This document shows positions 34,812 to 43,727 of a stretch of 44,901 nt of DNA, piece after piece (position 1 is the stretch's first letter; the number at the start of each line of letters is the position of its first letter). Below the pieces are notes generated by a model. It was not told the DNA's origin. It worked only from the letters and a program-made list of their open reading frames with translations, and did not search any database. A program made the position numbers and the translations under genes. This DNA is from CAYUNE01 sp964446115 (GTDB taxonomy: Bacteria > Desulfobacterota > Desulfobulbia > Desulfobulbales > Desulfobulbaceae), in the NCBI GenBank assembly GCA_964446115.1, contig CAYUNE010000048.1, forward strand, positions 1-44,901. Reading direction: 5' to 3'.

Positions 34812-36290
34812 TCAGGTCGGGTTTCCAATCCATTTCTTTTTCCAGAGAAGTTCCTGGAGTTTTGCGGCCAGCTCCCTTTCGATGAGCAATATTCCGGAGA
34901 GAATGATGATTCCTCCGGTGACCACCTTCAGCCCCAGGGTCAGCAGCGGGGTGTTCGTTGAGATGAGGTTGACGCTGAAATACATGATGAGCGAGAGCAG
35001 GAGATGGTAGAGGGCCTCCCGCTTGAGCCGTACGCGGATATATCTGAAAGAAAAGAGCACGGTGAAAACGGATGTGAATGCGCAGGCGATCAGTGTCGCC
35101 CAGGCGGCGCCGAAAATAGGGTATTTGGGAATCAACAGGAAGTTCAAAGGGATGTTGATGATCACCCCCATGCAGATGATGGCGAAGATGACCTTTGTCT
35201 TTTTGGTGAGATACAGACCGGCGTTGAGGACGCTGTTGATACCCAGCAGCAGGGAGCCCACGAGGATCAGCGGTGAAAAAAGGGCGGCATCGGCAAATTT
35301 TTCCGTGGCCAGAAGCAGGTAGAGATCCTTGACAACAGCCTGATAGCCGAAGCAGATGGGCAAAAGCCCCATGAGCAGGTAGTGGAAGCTGTCGCGCAGA
35401 AACAGTTCCGTGGCCCCGGCCCCTTCGCTGTTGTAGACCTTCACGTAAAGGGGCACAATGGCGTTTGACACCGAAAAGGTTATGACGCCGGCAATGTACA
35501 TGGGCAGGCTCTGTCCGGCGGTGTAGATGCCGAGCTCGCTTTCCCCATGGAAAAAGAGGATGATATATCTGTCCGCATAGGAGAGCAGCAGATAAGAGAG
35601 TTCGGTGAACAGCAGCGGAATACCGAAGATTATCAGCTGACGGGCGAGTCGGGCCGAGGCCGACAGGGGCCTGACCGTGTAGTGCCTGAAAAACCAGTGA
35701 CTGAGAACCAGGAAGGCGAGGTATTCGGAGATAACGATTCCGGTAAAAAAACCATAGAGATCTTTGATGACAAAGAGCAGCAGGACCAGGCCGATGGTGA
35801 CGGCCGTCATCTTGTTGGCGACATTGACCAGGTTGATGAAGACGGTTTTGCCGTTGCTGCGCAGCAGGTTGAGACAGGCGACATTCAGCGGACGTACCAG
35901 GATATAGGCGGTCATGACCTGGAAACAGATCTGGAATTTTGCATTGAGGTTCAGAAAGCGGGACAGGAGCGGCAGACTGCTCCAGTACCCAAGGGTCACC
36001 AGCAGCGCAATGGTCGCCGCGCCGAAACAAACGGTGGAGGCGAAGATGGTCCTCTCTTCATTACTGCCGGTATAGTCACCGTGCATCCTGATGATGCCGT
36101 CCGACAGGCCGGCCTTGGCCATGGCCACGGTGAGCAGCATGGTATTGGTGACCAGGGAGAGCATGCCGTATTCCTCCACCGGCAGTAGTCTGGTGAGGAT
36201 CGGGAAGGTGATGAACCCGATCAGCAGAATAACAGCCTGGCCGCTGAAGAAGTGGCTGAAATGGATAAGAAATCCCTTTTTGTTACTCAT
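34812..36290 (-). CDS. Wzx-type polysaccharide flippase
   Basis: The 492-residue protein has about 14 predicted membrane helices spaced through the whole chain. Its N-terminal region FSHFFSGQAVILLIGFITFP with ILTRLLPVEEYGMLSLVTNT is typical of the polysaccharide-transport branch of the MATE/MVF superfamily. ADRYIILFFHGESELGIYTAGQ is a second conserved block. It should flip undecaprenyl-linked repeat units from the cytoplasm to the periplasm for the ligase/polymerase encoded two genes downstream. The stop lies one base before the sulfotransferase start. The start ATG at 36290 follows a weak GAGCGG. Confidence 0.9.
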   Translation of the reverse strand: MSNKKGFLIHFSHFFSGQAVILLIGFITFPILTRLLPVEEYGMLSLVTNTMLLTVAMAKAGLSDGIIRMHGDYTGSNEERTIFASTVCFGAATIALLVTLGYWSSLPLLSRFLNLNAKFQICFQVMTAYILVRPLNVACLNLLRSNGKTVFINLVNVANKMTAVTIGLVLLLFVIKDLYGFFTGIVISEYLAFLVLSHWFFRHYTVRPLSASARLARQLIIFGIPLLFTELSYLLLSYADRYIILFFHGESELGIYTAGQSLPMYIAGVITFSVSNAIVPLYVKVYNSEGAGATELFLRDSFHYLLMGLLPICFGYQAVVKDLYLLLATEKFADAALFSPLILVGSLLLGINSVLNAGLYLTKKTKVIFAIICMGVIINIPLNFLLIPKYPIFGAAWATLIACAFTSVFTVLFSFRYIRVRLKREALYHLLLSLIMYFSVNLISTNTPLLTLGLKVVTGGIIILSGILLIERELAAKLQELLWKKKWIGNPT

Positions 36291-36371
36291 AGCCGCTCAG
36301 GGAGCTTTTTGGGGTGTGTGTTGCAATCATCATTAATTTTTACGTTTCATCCGTGTTCCATGGCCTGGATA

Positions 36372-37502
36372 TTAATCGGTTGCCCTCGGCTGCGGAGAGC
36401 CGGGTCGGGATATGATTCCGAAAAAGCGCTCGGCAAGTCTGGAGAGGGCGAAGAGGAAGATGAGATAGGCCCAGAACGAGACAGAGAGATCCCACCTGAA
36501 GAGGAAAAAGTCATATTTCAGCATAAATATCATATGCAGCAGGAAGAGGGCGTAGGAAATGTCGCCGCTTATGGTGAGAAATCCGCTTTTTTGGGTCCGC
36601 AACAGGTTGGCAACGATTATGGCCGTCAGCGAGAAGAGCAGCAGGGAGAGTTCGGTGGCGAACTGGATGACGATGGAGGGAATCTTTCCCTCCAGAGCGG
36701 CGAGAAGAGAATTTTTCAGAAAAAAGAGAAAGATGCAGGAGCAGAGGGAGAGAATCCATATTTTCCGTGTTGATATTTTCTCCGGTATCCTCCCCAAACT
36801 GCGGTGATAAAGGGCGACAATGACTCCGAATGGGAAGGAGAGATAGCCGTAACCCAGGGGATGGACATAATAGCTGAACATGATGAGTGCTGTTCCGGTC
36901 AGTACCATTGCCCAGGCCGTCGCTCTTTTGTCGATACCGCAACCGGCAAAAAGGGCAAAAACGCAATACCAGATAAGTAACACGGTGATATACCAGCGCA
37001 CGTAATCGATGTTGCGCGTCGCTTCGTTGATGTTGGCGCCCAGAAAGGTCAATATTATGTCGGCTGTCCCGTAGTTTTTATCAAGCAGGAAATGGTCGGC
37101 AACCAGGATAATGAGGGTGATGATCCAGTAGGGAAGCATGACCTTCATGAGGCGTCGCCGGATAAACTCCTTGAAGATAAACGGTTTTTTTGAAGCGGAC
37201 ATGGTCAGCCCGAAACCGGAGAGCGCAAAGAAAAGGGAAACGCCGTAGGCACCCAGGACCGGGAAAAAGGGGCGTGCTTCCTCATTGAGTAGGTGGATAC
37301 CCAGGTGACCGCTGAGGACCAGCAGGATAGCTATACCGCGCAGCTGGTTCGTGGTTCCGCGTCCGAGAAAGGAGTCTGCCGGTCGCCTCCGGGTAGTGAG
37401 CAATATCAGCGCCAGGAGGCCGCCGAAGATGACCAGGGAAGCGACAAGCGGAGAATGCAGGCCGAGTTTGACGGTTTCGTGATTTTGGAAAATGGGGTTC
37501 AT
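36372..37502 (-). CDS. Acyltransferase family 3 membrane protein
   Basis: The 376-residue protein has about ten membrane helices. It carries LRGIAILLVLSGHLGIHL, the acyltransferase-3 motif with the His thought to be catalytic, GVSLFFALSGFGLTMSA, and RRRLMKVMLPYWIITL, the Arg-rich second motif. These proteins O-acetylate sugars of surface glycans, taking the acyl group from the cytoplasm. It lies 24 bases after the GNAT gene and 81 bases before the flippase. It is one of three or four acyl-transfer genes here, so the glycan is probably heavily acetylated. Confidence 0.88.
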   Translation of the reverse strand: MNPIFQNHETVKLGLHSPLVASLVIFGGLLALILLTTRRRPADSFLGRGTTNQLRGIAILLVLSGHLGIHLLNEEARPFFPVLGAYGVSLFFALSGFGLTMSASKKPFIFKEFIRRRLMKVMLPYWIITLIILVADHFLLDKNYGTADIILTFLGANINEATRNIDYVRWYITVLLIWYCVFALFAGCGIDKRATAWAMVLTGTALIMFSYYVHPLGYGYLSFPFGVIVALYHRSLGRIPEKISTRKIWILSLCSCIFLFFLKNSLLAALEGKIPSIVIQFATELSLLLFSLTAIIVANLLRTQKSGFLTISGDISYALFLLHMIFMLKYDFFLFRWDLSVSFWAYLIFLFALSRLAERFFGIISRPGSPQPRATD

Positions 37503-37526
37503 GGGTACCGGTATGATCGCTCTGTT

Positions 37527-38558
37527 TCAGACATCCTTGTCGCCTGCGGTGAGCATCCAGTGGTATTTTTCAAGGCAGGTGTCGGAATTTGCGGAAAAGA
37601 GCATGAAAAGATCGTCCTCCTTTCTGGGGAGAAACCCGATTTGTCGCAGCAGAGGGGAGTATGGATGCGTTTCGTTGAGACAGAGGCGGATAGCATCTAC
37701 ACCGCCCCTGGTCCGCAGGTCGGTGATGAACATTTTCAGCAACGGCCGGACACAGTCGCTGTCGCGGCAGAAAATATCATATACATGACAGGTGGAGTTG
37801 TTATCACTGCCGTAGACGAGGTATCCGTCGAGGATGTTGCCGGACATGCAGGTTGCTATGCGGAAATTGCCGGAGGGTCGGTCGCTGTAGCGCCATGTCA
37901 GGCTTGCCCGGTCCCTGTTTCGCAGACAGTGGTTGCCGGTATCGCTCCGGCGCCATAACTCTTCGAACCGGGCATTGAATTCCCGAACCGATCCCAGGGA
38001 ATATTCCCGGCTGTCGATACGACGGAGTTTTCCGCCAAGCAACAGGGAGAAGAGATACTGCAGGGCAGCGGCGGCGGCCTGGGAGCGAACAAGGGGGCGC
38101 AGTTTGCGGGCCGGATTGAGCCAGCAGACATGGTGGACCAGGGGTTCTCCGCTTTGCCAGCCGTTTCTTGCCAGGACTTTGCGGGCGGGGGTATTGGGTA
38201 TCACCAGGCCGCCGGGGAGATCCTTTGTGGTCAGCTCATCGGCGATAAAGGCAAAAAAATCGTCCGCCAGACCGGTGCCGCGGTATTTTCTGTCCAGAGA
38301 GATATCGCCAAGCACCATGAGTTCCCGGTGGGCGCCTTTCAGGCGATAGGGCCGATGGATCACCGCTGCCATGCCGACCAATTCGCTGTTGTTACGACTG
38401 ACCCAGTAGATTTCGGGAGGAATGCGGGAGCCGGGACTCCGGTAGCGCCAGTCCAGATAGGGCCGATCACGTCTGTCATGGCGATTGCGATTCCGCAGCT
38501 GCATAATCCGCTCTTCGAACCCCTGATACGGGGTTACTTTGAAAGCAAAGGATGTCAT
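37527..38558 (-). CDS. GNAT-fold N-acyltransferase
   Basis: The 343-residue protein has an N-terminal GNAT domain: LVGMAAVIHRPYRLKGAHRE, then VLGDISLDRKYRGTGLADDFFAFI, the acyl-CoA-binding motif (R/Q-x-x-G-x-G/A form: RKYRGTGL). The C-terminal half (ILDGYLVYGSDNNSTCHVYDIFC) may be a second, degenerate GNAT fold, as in two-domain FemAB-like proteins found in exopolysaccharide clusters. The ATG at 38558 is five bases past the stop of the preceding glycosyltransferase gene. The acceptor is unknown; an amino group on a nucleotide or lipid-linked sugar is likely from context. Confidence 0.75.
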   Translation of the reverse strand: MTSFAFKVTPYQGFEERIMQLRNRNRHDRRDRPYLDWRYRSPGSRIPPEIYWVSRNNSELVGMAAVIHRPYRLKGAHRELMVLGDISLDRKYRGTGLADDFFAFIADELTTKDLPGGLVIPNTPARKVLARNGWQSGEPLVHHVCWLNPARKLRPLVRSQAAAAALQYLFSLLLGGKLRRIDSREYSLGSVREFNARFEELWRRSDTGNHCLRNRDRASLTWRYSDRPSGNFRIATCMSGNILDGYLVYGSDNNSTCHVYDIFCRDSDCVRPLLKMFITDLRTRGGVDAIRLCLNETHPYSPLLRQIGFLPRKEDDLFMLFSANSDTCLEKYHWMLTAGDKDV

Positions 38559-38563
38559 TGCAC

Positions 38564-39706
38564 TCAGGCGGTCCGGCAAGCCATGGTGGTGTAGAGGTGC
38601 TCGTGGGTTCTGATCATCTTCTCCAGCGTGAACTCCTTGCGGACACGCTGCAGGGAGCGTCGGCCCATGGTACGGCGGAGCTGCGGATTATCGTGGAGCC
38701 GGATAATCGCTTCGCCCAGCAGATCCGGACGGTCAGGAGGGATAACAATACCGTTATAGTCGTTGATAACGGCCTCGGCATTGCCTCCCACATCGGTGAC
38801 AATAAGGGGCAGGCCCATGGCCATTTTTTCAATGACGGCATTGGAGAAGCCCTCGTTGCTGCCGGGGACCAGACAGGCGACGTCGAATGCCCGTAAAAAT
38901 GGACGGGTATCGCTGACCAGGCCGGTGAAGACGACCTTGTCTTCGAGTCCCCGGCTCAGGATGTACTGCTGGTAGGTTGAAAACAGGTCGCCGCCGCCCA
39001 CCAGCACCAGTTTGAGATGGGGAATTGTTTTCAGGGCCTGCTGGAAGGCGCTGAAGAGGTGATCATGATTTTTTTCCGGACGCATGATGGCCACCATGCC
39101 CAATACAAAGTCGTCTTTGCCCAGGCCCAGGCGCCGTCTGGCGGCAGCGGCTTCCTCCGGTGTCGGCGGCCGAAATCTGTCGGTATCGACACCGTTGTAG
39201 ATCACCTGCAGTTTGCCGTCATCCACTTTTTCCCGGCTGCGGAGTATCCGGCTGACTGCCTTGGCAACCACGATATAGTGGCGGATGATCCTCCGGATCT
39301 GGCGGTTGAGGAAAAACTGCAGGTCGCTCTTGAGATCCCCCACATCACGTTTGCTGGAAATAATGCATCGTATTCCGGAGAAATAGGCGACAAGAGCGCC
39401 GTAGACATCGGATTTGAAGTGGAAGGTTTGGACGATATCGATGCGGTGTTTTTTGATGATGTTCCTGAGCCGAAAGGCCTGGCGCAGGGCGTTGACGGTA
39501 TAGTAGCGGGCCACCGGCAGGTGAAAGATCGGTATACCCAGCCGGACGATTTTTTCATTGAGTTCGCTCCCCAGGTCAAAGGCCACCACGTGACATGAAA
39601 AGCGCTGCCGGTCCAGCTGTTCCAGGAGAAACAGCAGATGACTCTCGGTGCCGGCCTGCTTGTGAAGGTGGTCGATGATATAGAGAATTCGTATTTTTTC
39701 GGGCAC
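38564..39706 (-). CDS. Glycosyltransferase family 4
   Basis: The 380-residue GT-B enzyme has an N-terminal acceptor domain with IDHLHKQAGTESHLLFLLEQ, a Gly-poor variant of the loop, and DIVQTFHFKSDVYGALVAYF. The donor domain has VIYNGVDTDRFRP, FVLGMVAIMRPEKNHDHLFSA, LVLVGGGDL and the signature GSNEGFSNAVIEKMAMGLPL followed by IVTDVGGNAE (EX7E). The GTG at 39706 is chosen because GGAGG stands eight bases upstream and the product starts MPEKIRILYIIDHL. It is retaining in mechanism by family; donor and acceptor are unknown. The next gene starts five bases beyond its stop. Confidence 0.9.
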   Translation of the reverse strand: MPEKIRILYIIDHLHKQAGTESHLLFLLEQLDRQRFSCHVVAFDLGSELNEKIVRLGIPIFHLPVARYYTVNALRQAFRLRNIIKKHRIDIVQTFHFKSDVYGALVAYFSGIRCIISSKRDVGDLKSDLQFFLNRQIRRIIRHYIVVAKAVSRILRSREKVDDGKLQVIYNGVDTDRFRPPTPEEAAAARRRLGLGKDDFVLGMVAIMRPEKNHDHLFSAFQQALKTIPHLKLVLVGGGDLFSTYQQYILSRGLEDKVVFTGLVSDTRPFLRAFDVACLVPGSNEGFSNAVIEKMAMGLPLIVTDVGGNAEAVINDYNGIVIPPDRPDLLGEAIIRLHDNPQLRRTMGRRSLQRVRKEFTLEKMIRTHEHLYTTMACRTA

Positions 39707-39757
39707 GGATTTCCTCCATGAAGCTTGTATCGGAAAGATGGGGGATCAGGTTCACCG

Positions 39758-39843
39758 GAAAATCCGGTCGCGGTCCTGAATACGGACAGCGACCGGATTT
39801 TCATCGCAGGGCCACGGCCGACAATGCCGGGTCGGCCGTTTTT
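39758..39843. other. Tandem hairpins between the formyltransferase and glycosyltransferase genes
   Basis: Two perfect stems stand side by side. GAAAATCCGGTCGC pairs with GCGACCGGATTTTC (39758-39771, 39789-39802, with a possible inner GTCC/GGAC). ACGGCCGAC pairs with GTCGGCCGT (39814-39822, 39831-39839) and is followed on the plus strand by TTTT. The flanking genes both run on the minus strand, so the strong T-tract faces the wrong way for them. Processing or a partial terminator is possible. Confidence 0.5.
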
Positions 39844-39871
39844 GGGTAGATGGTGATATCCCCACAAAAAA

Positions 39872-40663
39872 TTACATGATGCTGCGGCCTCTTCTCCTGA
39901 ATTCACGGACATCCTTGCGGGTGGGAAAGGAATAATAACTGCCGCCGCTCTCCATCTTGGTGTATTTCACCCTGCCGTACCGGAAATCTTCAATAACCCT
40001 GAGAATCAGTTTGACATCCAGCATCTTGGTTTTGACGATCATGTTATGCAGGGTGTCGTTGGGCTTGATGGGCACTTTTTCCCGGGCAAGGATATCACCG
40101 GTGTCGATTCCGGTTTCGATCCGATGAACGGTGATCCCCGCCTCACTTTCGCCATGGTAGAGCTGCCAGAAATTCGGCAGCATCCCACGATAGTGGGGCA
40201 GAGGGGCATTGTGGACATTGATGGAATCAAGCCTGGGAATCTTGATCAGTTTTTCCTTGAATATGATCGGTGAGGCCACCGAGATGAACAGATCCGGATC
40301 ATACTCTTTGATGAGGGCATGGAATTCGGGACTGTTGAGATCGCTGCGTTCGATGACGTCGAAGCCGTATGATTCAACCAGTTGTTTGACCGTGTAGGTG
40401 CGGATGTTGCCCGATCGCCCGCTGTTGACCGGCTGTTTGCCCATGAGCTTTTTATAGGTGTATTTGACGCCGACTTTGTAAAAGTCGATGATTCCGTAGA
40501 AGTCGAGCATCTGCTTGGCCAGCTTGACGGTGGATTTTTTTCCCATGGGCTTGGAGATGACAACCGCTTTGATCTCGTCCAGGTTTTTGTACTTCTGGAA
40601 GAAGGCGTTGAAAAAGACCTTGACGTAGAAGGGGTCTTCCTGGGTAAAAAAGACGATATTCAT
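39872..40663 (-). CDS. Sugar N-formyltransferase (stand-alone)
   Basis: The 263-residue protein starts MNIVFFTQEDPFYVKVFFNA. It carries the formyltransferase motif INVHNAPLPHYRGMLPNFWQ with N149 and H151 and the companion Asp in IDTGD (D187). It is a compact form of the fold found in ArnA-N and in enzymes that formylate dTDP- or UDP-amino sugars with 10-formyl-THF. GGAGGAGGACAT gives a strong ribosome-binding site. The N-terminal ~110 residues differ from the fusion protein at 29158-30801, so the two are distant relatives rather than a recent duplication. It lies 33 bases after the GT2 gene. The substrate sugar is unknown. Confidence 0.87.
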   Translation of the reverse strand: MNIVFFTQEDPFYVKVFFNAFFQKYKNLDEIKAVVISKPMGKKSTVKLAKQMLDFYGIIDFYKVGVKYTYKKLMGKQPVNSGRSGNIRTYTVKQLVESYGFDVIERSDLNSPEFHALIKEYDPDLFISVASPIIFKEKLIKIPRLDSINVHNAPLPHYRGMLPNFWQLYHGESEAGITVHRIETGIDTGDILAREKVPIKPNDTLHNMIVKTKMLDVKLILRVIEDFRYGRVKYTKMESGGSYYSFPTRKDVREFRRRGRSIM

Positions 40664-40696
40664 ATGTCCTCCTCCTGTGCTCTTCGTCTGTTCAGC

Positions 40697-41851
40697 CTAT
40701 CTCTGGGTTTGCCAGACGACAAATGTCTCGCCCCGCAGGACCTTGAATAAGCTGATCAATGCTGCAATGTTCACTGTGCTGAAAAACAGCGGCAGATAAA
40801 ATATTTTCTGGTGGATATCCTTTTTTTCCAAAAAATAGCCAAGGGTGGCTGCAAGGTAAAAGAGAACCTGTCCCAGGAAGAGCAGGCCATACACCGGTGA
40901 GCTCGACGCCAGGACCGCACTGGAGAGCAGGACCACCAGGCAGAAGACAGGTACCAGCCAGCGCATGACCTTGTGGGAGATGAGCTGCAGGGAGACAAAG
41001 GGATAGCGCAGCGGGTTGAGCAGATTCTTGACATAGAGCAGGCCGGTCATCCCCTGGACGATCACCCGCAAGCGCATGGCGAATTCATCATCGGTCTTGC
41101 CTGCCGGCTCTTCAAAGGCCAGGGCTTCGGGCTCGAAGACGATCCGGTAGCCTTGCTGCAGCACCATCAATGGCTCCACCAGGTCACCGGTAATGTGCGG
41201 GTGCAGGTCCACGTAGAGGTCACGGCGCACCGAGTAGATACAGCCGCTACAACCGGTAATAGTCCGTATTCTGCTCTGACGGCTTTTAATAAAGTTTTCC
41301 AGATTCCAGAAGGTGCTCACTCCCTTTGCCGCCGATGATTTGTCCGGGTCCAGATAAGTATATTTTCCACTCACCGCGCCAACCTCACTGTCTGCATAGT
41401 TGCGGACAATGGCCCTGATCGCCTCCGGGTCGTACATGGAGGCGGCATCGGAAAAGATGATGATCTCGCCCCGGCAGACGGCAACAGCGCTGTTCTGGGT
41501 CGCGGTTTTACCCACTCGCCCCTCGACCCGGTGCAGCCTCACCCTGATTCCCCTGTTGTTTTCCCGGTATCTGGCAACGATTTCATCGGTGGCATCCGTT
41601 GATCCGTCTGAGGCGACAACGATCTCGAACCGGTCGGCGGGATAGTGCAGGGCCAGTGAATTTTCCAGTTTGGCGCCGATATGCTTTTCCTCGTTGTAGG
41701 CCGTTATCAACAGTGAAACAAAGGGGGTGATGTCGTCCCTGCGCACTTTCCTGTGTACCAGCAGTGACAGCAGGGCAATGAGCAGCGGATATCCCACATA
41801 GACATAAAAGATGCAGAGCAGCGAGAACCAGAAGAGAAATTGGATCAACAT
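40697..41851 (-). CDS. Membrane glycosyltransferase family 2
   Basis: The 384-residue protein has an N-terminal membrane helix (FLFWFSLLCIFYVYVGYPLLIALL). A GT-A domain follows, with PFVSLLITAYNEEKHIGAKL, IVVASDGSTDATDEIV, GEIIIFSDAASMYDPEAI (DxD-like SDA) and TGDLVEPLMVLQQGYRIVFEPEA. Two or three C-terminal helices (WLVPVFCLVVLLSSAVL, LLFLGQVLFYLAATLGYFL) complete it. This layout is shared with processive and chain-starting polysaccharide synthases, but no QxxRW motif is seen, so a single-sugar transfer is as likely. AGGA stands eight bases before the ATG. It lies 47 bases after the upstream GT4 gene. Confidence 0.88.
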   Translation of the reverse strand: MLIQFLFWFSLLCIFYVYVGYPLLIALLSLLVHRKVRRDDITPFVSLLITAYNEEKHIGAKLENSLALHYPADRFEIVVASDGSTDATDEIVARYRENNRGIRVRLHRVEGRVGKTATQNSAVAVCRGEIIIFSDAASMYDPEAIRAIVRNYADSEVGAVSGKYTYLDPDKSSAAKGVSTFWNLENFIKSRQSRIRTITGCSGCIYSVRRDLYVDLHPHITGDLVEPLMVLQQGYRIVFEPEALAFEEPAGKTDDEFAMRLRVIVQGMTGLLYVKNLLNPLRYPFVSLQLISHKVMRWLVPVFCLVVLLSSAVLASSSPVYGLLFLGQVLFYLAATLGYFLEKKDIHQKIFYLPLFFSTVNIAALISLFKVLRGETFVVWQTQR

Positions 41852-41898
41852 GGCATATTCCTGTAGGCTTTTTAAATATCCTTTATAAAGGCAAGGTG

Positions 41899-43092
41899 TT
41901 ATGGATGCCGTGGAGCAGCATGCCCTTTGCGGACCGGTCCACCGCTTCCGGACAGGCGGCAGCGGGCCTGTGGAGACCTGTGCCCGAGAGCCGCTGAATA
42001 AAGGGCCTGATATCCCGCTGCCATGGTGGCGGCTGAGTATCCCGCCATCACCCTGCCACGCGCATTGGCGCCCATTGTTTTTCTTGTTTCCGGATCGTTG
42101 AGCAGATGCAGGAGGCTCCGGTGCAATGCCGTATCATCCGCCGGTTCCACCAGCAGACCGCTATCGCCATCTACGACGAGATCCGGCACGGAACCAACCC
42201 GGGACGCCACCACCGGCAACCCCGCGGCCATGGCCTCCAGCAGCACCAGGGGCAACCCTTCGGTGAGCGACGGCAGGGCAAAGATATCCATGCAGCTGTA
42301 AAGCTGCGGCAGGTCGGAACGGTAGCCGGTGAAGATAACGCGGGATCCGCCCCATTCTTTTTCCAGCTGCTGCCGCAGCTCCCCGTCGCCGACAATGAGA
42401 AAGAACGTTTGCGGATGGCGGTTGATCAGCTCCGCCGTGGTGTTGAGCAGGTGAACGTGTCCCTTTTCCGCGGAAATCCTGCCCACTGTCCCGATGACCA
42501 CTGCTGATTCGGGAATGCCCAGAGCAGCACGCACTTCCTCCCTGGTACCGGGGGCGACGCCGAAACGCTCCAGGTCAATGCCGTTGTTTTGAACATGCAC
42601 CTTCTCGGCTTCAATGCCGGCATTGATGATTTTTCGCTTCAGTTCCTCAGAGACCGCCGCCACCGCTGAGAAGTATCGGAGAAAGAAGCGATCCGCCGCA
42701 GCAAAGAGTTTCATCTTCGGATCGTCGCCCAGCCAGTTGTGGCAGGTGGCCACCAGGCCGATGTTCCCCAGGCTCCGGGTGGCGAAAAACGCATAGAGGT
42801 TGGCCTTGTACCCATGGGAGTGGATGAGGTCCACTTTCTCCTCTTGGCAAAAGGAGCGTATGGCCAGGATGGTGCGCGTATCGAGCTTGCCGCGACAGGG
42901 AAAGATCATGGAGCGCACTCCCCGCTTTTCGCTTTCCTCGGCAACTTCGACGTGGGGCGTGGCCAGGTTCTCGATGACTCCGGCAACAACATTGCAATCG
43001 CCCCTTTTGTGCAGCTCCCCGGCAAGCTGCACGACCATGTTCTCGGCGCCGAAATAGCCCTGACTGCTAATGAGCTGAAGAACATTTATCAT
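41899..43092 (-). CDS. Glycosyltransferase family 4
   Basis: The 397-residue GT-B enzyme begins MINVLQLISSQGYFGAENMV, with the Gly-rich acceptor loop (GYFGAEN) of this family. DLIHSHGYKANLYAFFATR follows. The donor domain has VHVQNNGIDLERFG, VIGTVGRISAEKGHVHLLN, FLIVGDGELRQQLE and the EX7E signature PSLTEGLPLVLLEAMAAGLP. The ATG at 43092 overlaps the stop of the upstream acyltransferase gene by four bases, which fixes the start although the frame is open upstream. It should add a hexose or hexosamine to the lipid-linked repeat unit. The very end (SPQARCRLSGSGGPVRKGHA) is basic and probably unstructured. Confidence 0.9.
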   Translation of the reverse strand: MINVLQLISSQGYFGAENMVVQLAGELHKRGDCNVVAGVIENLATPHVEVAEESEKRGVRSMIFPCRGKLDTRTILAIRSFCQEEKVDLIHSHGYKANLYAFFATRSLGNIGLVATCHNWLGDDPKMKLFAAADRFFLRYFSAVAAVSEELKRKIINAGIEAEKVHVQNNGIDLERFGVAPGTREEVRAALGIPESAVVIGTVGRISAEKGHVHLLNTTAELINRHPQTFFLIVGDGELRQQLEKEWGGSRVIFTGYRSDLPQLYSCMDIFALPSLTEGLPLVLLEAMAAGLPVVASRVGSVPDLVVDGDSGLLVEPADDTALHRSLLHLLNDPETRKTMGANARGRVMAGYSAATMAAGYQALYSAALGHRSPQARCRLSGSGGPVRKGHAAPRHP

Positions 43093-43724
43093 AACGCTTC
43101 GTTTTCCGATGACCGGGTCTGGCCGCAACCGAACAGTTTTTCCAGGTGATCCCTGAGCATGGCACCATCCCTTATTTTTCGGGCATGGATCGCCGCCGGA
43201 TCGGTGAGGCTGCCGGCCGTCTGGTTGCGAAAATAGTTCCGTGGTTTTTGTTGGCGCCACGTTTCAACGACTTTTTCCCTGTACTTTTCGATGGTCGAAA
43301 TCTTCCGGGCCGGGTTTCCGGCAACGATGGTACCGGGCGCCACATCCCGGGTGACCACCGAGCCGGCGCCGACCACGGCATTGGGACCGATGGTGACGTT
43401 GGGCAGAATGATGCTGTTGAGGCCGATGAAGCAGTTGTCATGGATGGTGATGGGACCGAATTTCTGCAGATCGGGTATTTCCTCAGTAAAGATCCAGCCG
43501 GCGCCGTCATGGGTGAGGAGCTGGACGTTGGGAGAAATGGTACAGTGGTTGCCGATGGTCACCAGATAGGGCTCTCCTGCAAGTGAACGGATTTCCAGCC
43601 TGTTGTTTTCCCCGATCCGGGCACCCTGACTCCTGAAGTATTCGGCAATGGTAAAGTCGTCGTAGGAGTTGAGCACAAAGCTCCGGCGCACCCTGAGAGC
43701 AAGTTTTTTTATCAGTCCCATCAT
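43089..43724 (-). CDS. Hexapeptide-repeat acyltransferase (left-handed beta-helix)
   Basis: The 211-residue protein has the [LIV]GxxxxI/V repeats of LbH acetyltransferases: VTIGNHCTISPNVQLLTHDG, ITIHDNCFIGLNSIILPNV and TIGPNAVVGAGSVVTRDVAP followed by GTIVAGNPARKI. The His of LTHDG is at the usual catalytic place. Such trimers O- or N-acetylate sugars from acetyl-CoA. Its stop overlaps the start of the GT4 gene and its start lies three bases after the next upstream stop, so the three genes form a tight unit. ATG at 43724 and 43721 are both possible. Confidence 0.88.
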   Translation of the reverse strand: MMGLIKKLALRVRRSFVLNSYDDFTIAEYFRSQGARIGENNRLEIRSLAGEPYLVTIGNHCTISPNVQLLTHDGAGWIFTEEIPDLQKFGPITIHDNCFIGLNSIILPNVTIGPNAVVGAGSVVTRDVAPGTIVAGNPARKISTIEKYREKVVETWRQQKPRNYFRNQTAGSLTDPAAIHARKIRDGAMLRDHLEKLFGCGQTRSSENEAL

Positions 43725-43727
43725 CGC

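Noticed and set aside
34807..36030. A 407-codon frame on the same strand as the flippase
   Set aside because: It is a shifted-frame shadow. The 492-residue frame has continuous membrane helices and family motifs.
36291..36371. TTGCA upstream of the flippase as a sigma-54 site
   Set aside because: No GG is found at the required distance upstream.
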